Of a DNA stretch of 64,000 bases, positions 33,987 through 44,723 are shown one piece after another. The DNA comes from Boswellia sacra. Taxonomy: Eukaryota; Streptophyta; Magnoliopsida; Sapindales; Burseraceae. The stretch spans positions 1-64,000 of the forward strand of contig SNVD02015992.1 in the NCBI GenBank assembly GCA_013180625.2. Direction: 5' to 3'. The notes beneath the pieces are model-generated. The model worked only from the letters and a program-made list of their open reading frames with translations, did no database searches and was not told where the DNA came from. The translations under genes were made by a program, and so were the position numbers. The stretch's first letter is position 1. Every line of letters begins with the position of its first letter.

Positions 33987-35377
33987 AATTGAAAGATAAG
34001 TTTGTAATATTAAAAGATATATATAATATTAAGAGCTTAATTTATGTATTAATATTTTTATACTACACATTAATTATTGTTTTAGCATCTTTGAATTTAA
34101 AAAAGTAATTTTATCTAGATTTATAAATAAAATACTAATTATTTAATTATATGATTTTTCTAATAGAATTAATTTTTAGAAAGAAAGATATTTGAAAAAA
34201 AAATTTAACTTAGTTGACTTTAATTTTAGTGTGGAAGTGGTATTTAGTAAAGAAACTTGATTATATAAATCATGGAAAACAAATAATTTATAATTACTTT
34301 TGAGGTTCATAGAATATGAGACCTTAAGAACTAAAACAAAACTTTTGGGTTTTATTGAATTCAAGTTTGGTTCATGATGTACTGAGACAAGCTTTTGGGG
34401 TCTTAAGAAATTTTGGGTCCTTGGCGACTGCCTCACTCGCCTAGTCAATTTTAAAATTGTGTTAACACCTAAAATTTTAATAGAGGTAATTATAGGTAGC
34501 CCCCCAATATTTTGGCGAAACATCAAGGGCTCATAGTGGTTTTCAAAAATATATAGAAAACCCCCAGCCATTAGTCTCTGTCCCGTTGATATGTCAATGC
34601 CAAGGTTAATTCAGTCATTTGACTTATAAGTTTAAAAAAACAATAAAAAATAAAAAATGATTTTGGGAATTGGTAATTGTGCATATTTTGAATTTTTTAA
34701 TAATTTATATTATTATTTCTTTTTTATAGAAATAGAAATTGTATTATGTGGATCTGTGCAAGACTAAGAGGAAGGGTAAAAAGTTGTTTCGTGTATCTTA
34801 TGTTGCATGACTTCCATTGCTTACATAAGTTTCTTTGTGTTGGTGTATTATTGAGCTTTTGGGTGGGAAGAAAGGTAGACGAAATGTCCTCCTTTGTCAT
34901 TGTTGGTGAACTGCAATGGCTTGAATCACTAAAAGAACGAAGCGAAGAAGACAATGTCATTCGTAGGTAGACAACGTGACTTCGTTTATGTGTTTGTAAT
35001 GTATTTTTTTTATTTTGCTCAAATTTTTTGGTTGTTATGAAAGTGAAGATGATTCTAAACGTCACTGAATTTGCTTTAATGTGTTTGTATGAATGAAAAA
35101 TGCAAAATTTCATGCATTTTTTAGAATGGATGGTATGAGTTTTGTATAAAAATGAAAATTTTCTTGTTAGTATGTGTTGTGAGTGTTAACTTGCAATGAT
35201 TTACAGTGAAAGTTAGTATCTTTACATTTTTTTGTATGAAAAAGACAAACTTTCTTGAGTTTAGATGAAATCGGTGGTGTGGGTTTTTGTTTAAGAATGA
35301 AATATTTTCTGTTTGCATGTGTTGTGACTGTTATGTTTTGACGTTTTCATGGTGATTTAAGATTATTATTGAAAATT
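33987..35377. other. AT-rich spacer with a degenerate tandem duplication
   Basis: No gene recognised. Bases 35092-35225 and 35236-35370 look like two diverged copies of a 140-bp unit (shared 'gcatgtgttgtga', 'tatgtgttgtgag' and 'ttttgtataaaaatgaa'-like words). A sequence resembling one MULE terminal repeat lies at about 34490-34605 without a visible partner. Confidence 0.45.
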
Positions 35378-37142
35378 CACTTTAAGAAAAATGCTCATAC
35401 TTGTGGGCTTTTAGCCAACAGGCATTGAATACTTGTGGGTCTATAACCCACAAGAAAGCAACTAACAAATATTCTCTTATTTGTGTGTTGGTCAAATTGA
35501 CAAATAAAATCTAAAACATATTTGTCACATGTAAAACCACAAGTATGTAACGTATAAGATTGCTTTTTTTTTTTTAATTTATATTTGTCACTTTTTATGA
35601 TACTTGTGGGTTTTTAGCTCACTAGTATGTATTTTTGGACTTTAAAAAAATCATAGTTAATGATTTTGGAACCTGCAAGTATGATATATATTTTAAAATG
35701 AAAAGGTTCTATAAAATTTTGAATATTGTTAACCTAATTCCAGAATACACCATATTTTTAAATCAAGTTTCTTTTAGAATACACTAAAACAACAAAATAA
35801 ATTTATTAAAGTAATTAAAATAATAATCAAAACAATTCATAAAGCATTTATTTACGAAGTAGAAACAATATTGTTCAATAACTTAGTAAAAAATAACCAA
35901 TGACTAAACAACATTATAAATATAATTAACAATCTCACAATATCAAACAACAAAATCCAACTTCTAACTTCTAATAGTAGTGTATCTCACAATAACCAAT
36001 GCCTAAACAACATGAAAATTAACATATAACAATATGCATATTTTTATTTTTACCTAATAAAACTTAGATAGATACATTTAAAATTAAAAACAAATAGGTA
36101 CAACTTAGATTCCCAAAGTAGCAAAGTCAATAGAGTAGTACAAGTATAAGAAAAAATAGAAAATGAGTTACTAGCCAAATTCTTGACTGAGCCCTAGTAC
36201 TTTGCCCTTAGCTTGCACTCCCTTCTTGTTTTGTCAACTTCACCAATCTTTTCTCCATCAATTCAAACCTACAATAAGCAAGGAATACAATAAAAGGAAG
36301 TTCATATACCGTGCACAAACAATGGTAAAATAATAAGAAAAAAATGGATATGTCAATTAATACCAGCTTTTTGCACAAATATTTGAACTTCAAGCCAAGT
36401 CAACTGGCCATATTTCTAATCCACACCACTTTTCCTCAAAATGTTAGGGTGGTTCTTGCATTCTTTCATTTTTAAAAACATAATGATGATTTGTTTTGGA
36501 GAGCTTATCCAAAGCAAAAAAGGGGGGAGAGAGATAAAGTTGAAAACTAGTCTGGGAAACAATTAATTATAATATTACCCGTGGGTTGTGTATGCACTTG
36601 CTTCTTTTTGTCATTATTCACATATTTAAGGACAAGAAGGCCATGAAATGAGACTGCTTGCATTCCGTCTTTCACATCATTACCGTTCATTTAATTTCTT
36701 TTATTGATTAGATGCACAACAAAATAATTACACCACAAAGATAAAATTAAATATTAAGCACAAGCAAAGAGATTATTACCACATGTGGTGGAAGCACTTG
36801 TTTTGCATCAATTCCATGCCAGCCCAGTCCACTCTCAAGCTTTAATTTCCTCCCCTAAACAAATAAAATTAAAATTAAAATTCTTTTAAAAAATCCAAAA
36901 CTAGACAATAAACATTATAACACAACAAAAGAGACAAAGACACTAGAGTTGCTCACAAGGCCGACTAAAGTAACACCAATGTTAAATAGAATTATTAGTG
37001 CTGACTTGACTACATAGTACTACCCTTTTTTTCATTTTATTTAAATATTCAGCAAATTGTTTTATATCTCTTTCTTAAGTTTCCTGCTTAAAGATAATAA
37101 ATATTCCTACTAACTACATTTCTACAATTATTTGATTTGAGA
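35378..37142. mobile_element. Possible truncated CACTA-type element
   Basis: The left end CACTTTAAGAAAAATG resembles a mutated CACTA terminus. Within 320 bp there are several inverted words of the form ACTTGTGGG...CCCACAAGT (35396-35450, 35520-35545, 35600-35625), like the subterminal repeats of En/Spm elements. Minus-strand coding-like pieces lie at 36200-36870, among them blocks such as GLGWHGIDAKQVLPPH. I cannot assign them to a known transposase. No right terminus was found. Confidence 0.3.
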
Positions 37143-37905
37143 CAATTGTTATGGCCTTATTGTTTTACAAGCGGAGACCATGCGGCCTTAGGCACTAACA
37201 AACTCCAAAGTGCACCTAAGTAAGCCTTAAACTGCTATAAGAGAGGTTCAAGTGAAAGAAAACAAGGACACGAGAGATTTGGGTGATGAAATATTCACTA
37301 TACACTAGGTAGTTTACAAGGCTTGCAAGACTCTTGAACACTTGAGTCTAGCATGAATTGCTTTACAAATGATGGCTCACCCCTATTTATAGGCAAGCAC
37401 CTCCTCAACATGTCGCTAACATTGCGTCACATCTCACAACTCTATTGACCAACCAAGTACCTAGAACATTCCTATTCTAGATCCTCCTTAGATATTTACA
37501 AGCTTACTTGTTGGCCAAGTAATTCTAGATATACCCGCACATGCCTAGATTATACTAGACTACTCTATACTAACCTAGATATCTCTAAAGAAACCTAGAC
37601 ACTAGATATTTTCTCCTGCTTCTAGAACCTTCCGTAGCATTCCACATCCTTCCATGATTTTCTAAAATCTTCTAGGGCCTTCTGGAGTCTTCCACATGTA
37701 TCTCATACCTTCCGGATCCTTCCGGAATGTTTCGGAATCTTCTAGAAACTTCTAGAATGCCACACCCATTCTTTGCGCCTTTGAGTTCCTCTCGACACGA
37801 GGATCGGAATCATCATACCACTTGCTCCAAAATCCCATTCTTTGGTGTGCTTCAGTATAAGCTTGGCGCAAAACCGTGCGCATGTCGCGCGGGGCGTGAC
37901 ACAAT
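37143..37905 (-). mobile_element. Solo LTR of another family, CAAT target duplication
   Basis: The LTR is 37147-37901 (755 bp) with TG...CA ends; CAAT is repeated at 37143-37146 and 37902-37905. On the minus strand it starts TGTCACGCCCCG and has a TATAAATA box near 37385-37395. That orientation is supported by the GC-rich U3 start. It is rich in CTTCTAGAA/CTTCCGGAA-type words around 37620-37760. No primer site adjoins the 3' end, so it is solo. The superfamily is not determined. Confidence 0.7.
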
Positions 37906-38550
37906 GCATGTCAAAGGATTTTAAATTTCTCTTTTGTATGGATCATATAGATAATTCTCAACAAAAGAAAATTTCAATGATTTTTTCTATTTTCACTTGA
38001 ATTTTTTTATTTTGAAATGAGTTTAATTACTATCTTATGTGATAAAATTTTCAAGATATTTAATTTGTGCATGTGGAATTTCAATCCCTATAAAATCAAA
38101 ATCCGATGAAAAATATGTTTTCTTTTTACATCAATTTTAGAGTATGAAAAGAAGATTTACTATATGGCATGTCTTCGTTAATTAATACACTAACCAACAC
38201 CTACCAGTTTCAAAATCAAATTCGAATAAATAAAGAAGTCTTTGAAGTCTTTCTTGTGAGCAACTCTATGCCGACACTGATGGAAAATTTTCTCTCCTTG
38301 TTTAATAGCTGTATGAGCTGCTTGAGACGTCCCCACTTGAGTTGATTCACATTTACTAGGAGTTTACAATTTTAGAGAACAAAAATCAGTTATAATAATT
38401 AAGATAGTTACTGTAAGAAGTAACTTTGGATCATACGATTGATTACCATATTCATCAAATGGTGCATTGTAATCATATGAGATTGCCTGAAATTTTTTCC
38501 TCCATGATACTAAGTTCGAAAAAAAAACAATAATAATACATTTAGTCATT
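37906..38550. other. Spacer left of the Athila-like element
   Basis: AT-rich, with a coding-like patch on the minus strand at 38230-38400 that I cannot assign. Nothing else is supported. Confidence 0.4.
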
Positions 38551-39972
38551 TGATAAGTGTCTATTTATATATCATTTTCATATCAATTCGTCCATGTTTC
38601 TTTGCTATATTCCTTGGTATTTTTATGTTTTTGTGTGGTTTTGATGTTTGTAGGAGTTTTGGAGCAACTTGCACAAAAATGGAGTAAAACCCTTCATTTT
38701 CACCTCTGCTAGTCAACCATCTTCTCGGATTTAATTGTATTGATATACAATGAACCCGATGACATATCATATACCGTTGAAAAGCTCTCGAAGTCTACTT
38801 TTTGGAGAAATTTACGGTTTATGAATCCATTCAGTGTACCGAAAGTTGTAATCAAAACAGTGTGAGAAGTGTAGAAATGTAATTCCACACATCACTGTAG
38901 CATGTATAATACGGGACACTGTAGCACGTTACTGTAGCAGAGTATTTAAACACATTTTAGGGTTTTATTTTCATAACTTGAAGAGGGGAAAACGTGGGAG
39001 GAGGCTGCATTTCTGGATTTCTCTCATCCCTTGGAGTTCTTGAAGGAGAAAGAAGATTTTGAAAGAGGAGGAACTACAATTCCATTCATCTAAAAGAAGA
39101 TTTTCAAAAATTTGCTAAGTTCTTTCTTTCCTTTTCAATTCTGGAATTTCTCTGTATTGTATTTGTTATTCTGATTGAATATGTGTAACTAAATCTGAAT
39201 TGGTTGAGGGTGATTTCAAAGCCCTTGATATGGTTTTTATGAATTGATTGTGCAAGGAATTGTTATCCAATTCTCTAATTGAAGTTGCTTGTATTTTCCC
39301 ATGTTTAATGCTTATGATTGCTTGCTGGATTATATTCGGGTGGCCAACTGATTATAATCTGGATATTGTCTATTGCTAGACTAGAAATCTTGATCCGTAA
39401 TTGTCTTGAATTTCTAATCATTAGTAGCAAAATTGTGATCAGAGATTGCAATTGGAGAATAAAACCTAAGTTAAATAATCCGAGCTTGTGTGTTTATTGC
39501 TTAGATCAACCTATCTTTCTTATCGTAATGCATCCATTGAATTAAATTTAGAGAGCTTGTTCTAGGTTGTTTAATGGATAGAGATTAAATAAAGAGCCTG
39601 TTTTATTTAACAACAAAGTAAGGAAAGATTGGGATAACAGAGCTTGTTGTTATCTACGGTTGATAACTTCAATGCTGTAATTGGATTACAATTCTATCAT
39701 TAATTCGCAAATCCATATCTTGTGGTAGAGAAGGATCCCTTAACCAGCTTTTCTCCCATTGATTTTTCATTCAAATTTACTTTCTGTTTTGTTATTCTTT
39801 CTTGCATTCTTATTTCATTTAGAAATCGCAATTCACAAAAATCCCCCCCTGTTTAGTTTATTGTTGCTTTCGAATAACAAATTCAATTAGAATCAATCCT
39901 CGTGGGAACGATATCTTACTTATCACTTTATTACTTGTGCGACTAGTATACTTGCTAGTTTCGAACGCATCA
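38551..39972 (+). repeat. 5' LTR of the Athila-like element (family A)
   Basis: It begins TGATAAGTGTC and ends GAACGCATCA, 1422 bp, and is nearly collinear with the two solo LTRs. It shares the ACTGTAGCA repeats and the TATTTAAA box (near 38943). This copy shows which end faces the internal region. Confidence 0.95.
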
Positions 39973-39977
39973 GTTTT

Positions 39978-39995
39978 TGGCGCCGTTGCCGGGGA
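39978..39995 (+). promoter_or_regulatory. Primer binding site, tRNA-Asp type
   Basis: TGGCGCCGTTGCCGGGGA, five bases after the LTR, is complementary to the 3' 18 nt of plant tRNA-Asp(GUC). This primer choice is typical of Athila and some other non-chromoviral Ty3 elements. Confidence 0.9.
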
Positions 39996-40077
39996 TTGAT
40001 TTTCTAATCAATTTGTTATTCTGATTTTTCTACTGATTCTTGATTGTTATTTCCTGATTGTTTGTGTTTAGGCTTTT

Positions 40078-40860
40078 ATGTCCGAGGGAGAAGCGGATCA
40101 GCGACTTAAGAGATTAAGGAGTTTCTCCAATCCTTGAATTTAAGACTAAATCGTTCAATTTCAACTCCACCTCCAGAATTTGACCATGCACGACATACTT
40201 TCCTCCCAGCTTTCTTCGTCAGTTATCAATCTCAATCGAAGCTAATGGCGATGCAAATGCTCAGGACTTCTTAAGGAGTTAGCGGCTCCAATTATTGATC
40301 AAACACCGCTATGCATAAGCACCAATTTTGAGATAGATTTTGAACTTAAATCTGGACTGATTCATCTCTTGCCTACATTTCATTGTTTTGCAGGAGAGGA
40401 TCCGAACAAACACCTCAAAGAATTTCATGTGGTATGCTCAAGTATGAAGCCAACCGGCGTTTCTGAAGAGCAAATTAAATTGAGAGCTTTCCCATTCTCA
40501 TTCTGTCTCTTATACACATCTAGATGTGTATAAGAGACAGCCACCAGGTACCATTACCACTTGGAATGAGATGAGTAAACTCTTTTTGGAGAAATACTTT
40601 CCAGCCTCGAAAGTTACAAATATTAGAAAGATATTAGTGGCATTCGACAACACAATGGAGAATCACTTCATGAATATTGGGAGAGATTTAAGAGGTTATG
40701 TGCTAGCTGTCCAAACCACCAAATTAGTGATGGATTCCTAATTCAATATTTCTATGAGGGTCTCCTACCCATGAAAGGGTACTCATTGATACTAGCTAGT
40801 ATGAGCACTAAGTTATAACAAACACCGAACGTGTGCAAACGGTTGATTAGTGACGGGCAG
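40078..40860 (+). pseudogene. Athila-like gag, truncated and broken by an adapter
   Basis: The frame shows the gag capsid blocks FHCFAGEDPNKHLKEFHVV and GVSEEQIKLRAFPFS left of the adapter, and PPGTITTWNEMSKLFLEKYF right of it. The two are normally separated by about a dozen residues; here the 38-bp adapter occupies that place. Stops occur upstream (near 40135) and downstream (40739). The frame runs out near 40860, where the sequence jumps to LTR. Confidence 0.82.
40503..40540. other. Nextera mate-pair junction adapter (assembly contaminant)
   Basis: The 19-mer CTGTCTCTTATACACATCT is followed immediately by its exact reverse complement AGATGTGTATAAGAGACAG. This is the hyperactive Tn5 mosaic end in the tail-to-tail form produced by circularisation in Nextera mate-pair libraries. 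A perfect 38-bp match cannot be plant sequence by chance. The two flanks are therefore not proven to be contiguous in the genome. Confidence 0.98.
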
Positions 40861-40883
40861 CAACTCCCAACAATTCAGCATCC

Positions 40884-41265
40884 TTAAATAAAGAGCTTGT
40901 TTTATTTAACAACAAAGTAAGGAAAGATTGGGATAACAGAGCTTGTTGTTATCTACGTTTGATAACTTCAATGCTGTAATTGGATTACAATTCTATGTTA
41001 ATTCACAAATTCATATCTTGTGGCAGAGAATGAACTCTTAACCAAGTGTCTCTCATTGATTTTTCACTCCATTTAACTTTGCTTTGTTTTATTCTTCATA
41101 TGCTTTCGTATTAAGTTTAGTTAATCAATCAACAAAAAACCCCCTGTTTAGTTTATTATTGCTGGAAAATAACAAATTCAATTAGAATCAATCCTCGTGG
41201 AAACGATATCTACTTATCACTTTATTACTTATGCGACTAGTATACTTGCTAGTTTCGAACGCATT
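40884..41265 (+). repeat. Partial 3' LTR of the Athila-like element
   Basis: It matches 39588-39970 of the 5' LTR (ttaaataaagag... to ...gaacgcat), with the last bases altered. The start coincides with the internal deletion breakpoint and the end abuts Copia-2 3' UTR. Confidence 0.88.
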
Positions 41266-41569
41266 ATTCTTACACACACAAAAGTTAGTCTCCATATAAA
41301 TTTTATAAATAAATACAGTAGCTTTCACACATGTATAGAGGTAGCCCTTTTCCATTTGAGTGGGTGACCTCACTATATTTCCCAGATATAATGAAGTTAC
41401 TCTAAATGGATGGCTTTCACACATCATGTACTGGTAGCCCTCTCTGTATTTTTCATTGTTAAACTAGTATCTTATCATTCACTCAATTTTTATATCACAG
41501 CTCACACATGCTTAATTAGAAGGAAACTTATGATATTACAATTACAAATAACATAACAGCATACAGTAT

Positions 41570-42270
41570 TCATTCAGATAACTGACAGATGCCTAAGGCT
41601 TTTCTTAAATTTTCAAATCTTGTTGTATCCAATGCCTTAGTGAACAAGTCAGCCAATTGTCTATCAGTGGAGATGTGTTCAATGTGTATCACCTTAGACT
41701 CAACTAGTTCCCTTATAAAATGGTATCTTATGTCAATGTGTTTTGTTCTAGAATGCTGAACATGATTTTTGGAAATATTTATAGCACTAGTATTATTACA
41801 AAGCACAGTTATAGGCTCTTGTTCAATACCATAGTCACTCAACATTTGCTTCATCCATAATAGTTGTGTGCAACAACTTCCTGCTGCTATGTATTTGGCT
41901 TCAGCAGTAGACAAAGAAATAGAATTCTGCTTTTTGCTGTGCCATGAAACTAAGTCAGTACCAAGATAAAAACATCCTCCTAAGGTACTTTTTTTGTCAT
42001 ATGCATTTCCTACCCAGTCAGCATCACTAAACCCTGCAAGATAATCATTTGTATTTTTAGAAAACCATATTCCATAATCATGTGTTGCATGAACATACCT
42101 GATGATTCTCTTAGCTGCTGCAAGATGTGATTCTTTGGGATTTGCTTGAAATCTTGCACACAATCCTACACTAAAGCACAAGTCTGATCCACTTGCTATG
42201 AGGTATAGCAAGCTACCAACAATACTTCTGCACAAACTTGCATCAACATCTTTACCTGCATTGTCTTTTG
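41570..42270 (-). pseudogene. Copia-2 RT tail and RNase H
   Basis: An open 221-codon frame (41570-42235) starts in the RT-RNase H connection (GSLLYLIASGSDLCFSVG, AAAKRIIRYV). It continues through the complete RNase H domain to the natural C-terminus near FENLRKALG. A frameshift near 42235-42300 separates it from the RT. Confidence 0.92.
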
Positions 42271-43455
42271 AAAGTTTTAGATTAGTACTGAAGGAGTTTT
42301 CATTGGTTTTGCATTTTCAAGCCCAAATTTTTTTACAAGATTTTTAGCATATTTTGATTGAGATATGAATATCCCATCATTCATTTATTTAACCTGTAAT
42401 CCAAGAAAGAAATTTAATTCTCTTACCATGCTCATCTCAAACTCTTCTTGCATCAACTTAACAAACTCATTAGTTTTGCTTTTGTTAGTTGATCCGAAAA
42501 CAATGTCATCAACATATATTTGTGTAACAATAAGATAGTTAGATGCATGTTTGATAAACAAAGTCTTATCATTGTTGCCTCTTTTATAACCTTTGTTGAT
42601 TAAAAAATTTGTCAACCTTTCATACCAAGCTCTAGGAGCTTGTTTCAAACCATACAAAGCTTTGTGCAATTTGTACACAAAATCAGGATATTTAGGATCT
42701 TCAAATCCTTTAGGCTATTCAACAAAGACTTCTTCATTGAGATAGCCATTTAAAAATGTTGTTTTAACATCCATTTGGTATAACTTAAAATCAAGCAAAC
42801 AAGCAATTGCAAGTAGTAATCTGATTGACTCAAGTCTAGTTACTAGTGCAAAGGTTTCATCAAAGTCTATGCCTTCTACTTGTGTGTAACCTTGTGCAAC
42901 TAGCCTAGGCTTATTTCTTACTACTTGTCCACTTTCATCAGTTTTATTTTTGAATATCCATTTAGTTCCAATAACATTTGCATTTTCTGGCCTAGGAACT
43001 AATTCCAATACTTTATTCCTTTTAAACTGATTAAGTTCATCTTGCATGGCTTGAATCCAAACATCTTCTTTTAAGGCTTCTTTCATATTTTTTGGTTCAA
43101 CTAAAGAAACATAACATGCAAACCTTACCTGATTTCTTACCTTGCTCCGAGTCTTCATCGTGCCATCTGGTGTTCCAATGATAGAACTTGTTGGATGTGC
43201 CTTCTGAATCCATATGGGTGGATCTTTCTTTTCTTCTTCATTCCTGATTGAATTCCTGTTCAAATTTGAGTTATCAGATGTTACTGTTATGTTGGGTGTA
43301 ACAGCAGTTGTTTCCTCTTTCATAACAGAATCTTCTTTATTGTTATTGTCTGAATCTGTCTTCTTTGTATTATGTTTGAAGCTAGTTATGCTTTCCTCTT
43401 GTGAGTACTTTGCATAATCATCCAGATCATCAAATACTACGTTTGCAGATTCCAT
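42270..43455 (-). pseudogene. Copia-2 reverse transcriptase
   Basis: The RT domain starts near 43060 ([27 protein letters not shown]) and contains [20 protein letters not shown]. After an in-frame TAG at about 42716 (a Gln codon is expected) it continues with the YKLHKALYGLKQAPRAWYE block and the catalytic YVDDIVFGST motif at about 42490-42520. The N-terminal linker (43150-43455) carries the SSIIGTPD segment. Only a few lesions inactivate it. Confidence 0.93.
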
Positions 43456-43469
43456 GACTGCCTCAGTTC

Positions 43470-44660
43470 TCAGATTATAAATTCGAAATGCTTTGCTATT
43501 TGAGCATATCCCACGAAAAATCCTTTATCACTTCTCGGGTCTAATTTTCCTAACTGCTCTCTGTCATCTAAGATGTAACACCTACATCCAAAAACATGAA
43601 AATATTTCAAATTCGATTTTCTACCTTTCAAAATTTCATAAGGTGTCTGGTTAGTGCCAGGTCTAAGAAAAACTCTATTTGAAATATAACATGCAGTGTT
43701 TATTGCTTCCGCCCATAGCCTTTTGGCCAATTTCTTGCTATTGAGCATCACTTTAGCCATCTTTTTAAGATTTCTATTCTTCCTTTCCACTATGCCATTC
43801 TGTTCAGGGGTTTTGGGAACTGAAAATTCGTGATCAATTCCATGATATTTGCAAAAGTCAGCATAGCTAACATTTTTAAACTCCTTGCCATGATCACTTC
43901 TTATTCTCACAATCCTGCCAATGTTCCTATTTTGCTCATTTTCAAGCTTAACATAAAGATTCTTGAAAGCTTCAAAAGTGTCATATTTCTCTTTAATGAA
44001 ATCAACCCAAATATATATAGAAAAATCATCCACACAAACAAATATGTATCTCTTACCTTTAATGCTTTTAATTTGCATAGGACCCATAAGATCCATGTGA
44101 AGCAAATCAAGTATTTTGGATGTGCTAAGATGTGGATTTGATTTGTGTGAACTTCTAATTTGTTTTCCCATTTGACATGGTCCACAAATTTCATTAACTT
44201 TGTCATCAAGTTTAGGAACTCCTTTTACAGCACCTAACTTAGTTAATTTAACCAAGTCTTTGTAATTTAAGTGTCCTAATTTTTGATGCCACAATTCTAA
44301 ATCCAAAATCTTAGCTTGAAATGCAATCTTTACCAAATAACAATTATCCGAAGATCTATTACCTTCTAGAATGCATTTACCAAAATTATCTAAGACCATG
44401 CATTTGTTTTGTGTTAAATTAACAATATACTTGTCATCACAAATCTGACTAATACTAATAAGATTAGCTTTCAAACCTTCAACTAGCAAGACATTTTGAA
44501 AATTGGGTTGGCCTTTGACATTCAAAGTGCCTTTACCAATGATCTTACTCTTTGGTTCATCTCCACAGGTGACATTACCATCCCTGTATGCTTTAAAATC
44601 TGTTAAAAGCTGTTTATTTCCAGTCATGTGCCTCGAATAACCACTATCAAAATACCACAA
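43470..44660 (-). pseudogene. Copia-2 protease end, pre-integrase and integrase
   Basis: One 396-codon frame begins at the protease active site (WYFDSGYSRHMTG, DSG intact). It runs through the pre-integrase zinc region (LWHQKLGHLNYKDLV, CGPCQMGKQ) and the integrase core with VDDFS, IRSDHGKEF and PEQNGIVERKNR, so the DDE residues are intact. It ends at a frameshift after GFFVGYAQ near 43480. Integrase would insert the cDNA into the chromosome. Confidence 0.93.
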
Positions 44661-44723
44661 ATCGTTAGATGATTGGTTAAGAGCAATAAGAGCAACATGA
44701 CATACTGTCTTGTCTTTCTTAAC

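Larger units (their letters stand above)
38551..41265 (+). mobile_element. Athila-like Ty3 element, internally deleted
   Basis: A full 5' LTR (38551-39972), a tRNA-Asp primer site, the first part of gag and then directly the last 380 bp of an LTR (40884-41265) are present. Everything from mid-gag through pol to the first two thirds of the 3' LTR is missing. No target duplication is visible: TCATT is left of the 5' LTR but not right of 41265. A sequencing adapter lies inside at 40503-40540, so part of the structure may be an assembly error. Confidence 0.85.

Noticed and set aside
34490..34605. Sequence similar in layout to a MULE terminal repeat
   Set aside because: Only one end is visible; no inverted partner or target duplication found, so not annotated as an element.
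34746..34970. 74-codon plus-strand ORF
   Set aside because: No recognisable domain, poor coding character, overlapped by an equally long antisense ORF.
37727..37924. 65-codon ORF at the right end of a repeat
   Set aside because: It lies within the solo LTR 37147-37901 and has no domain.
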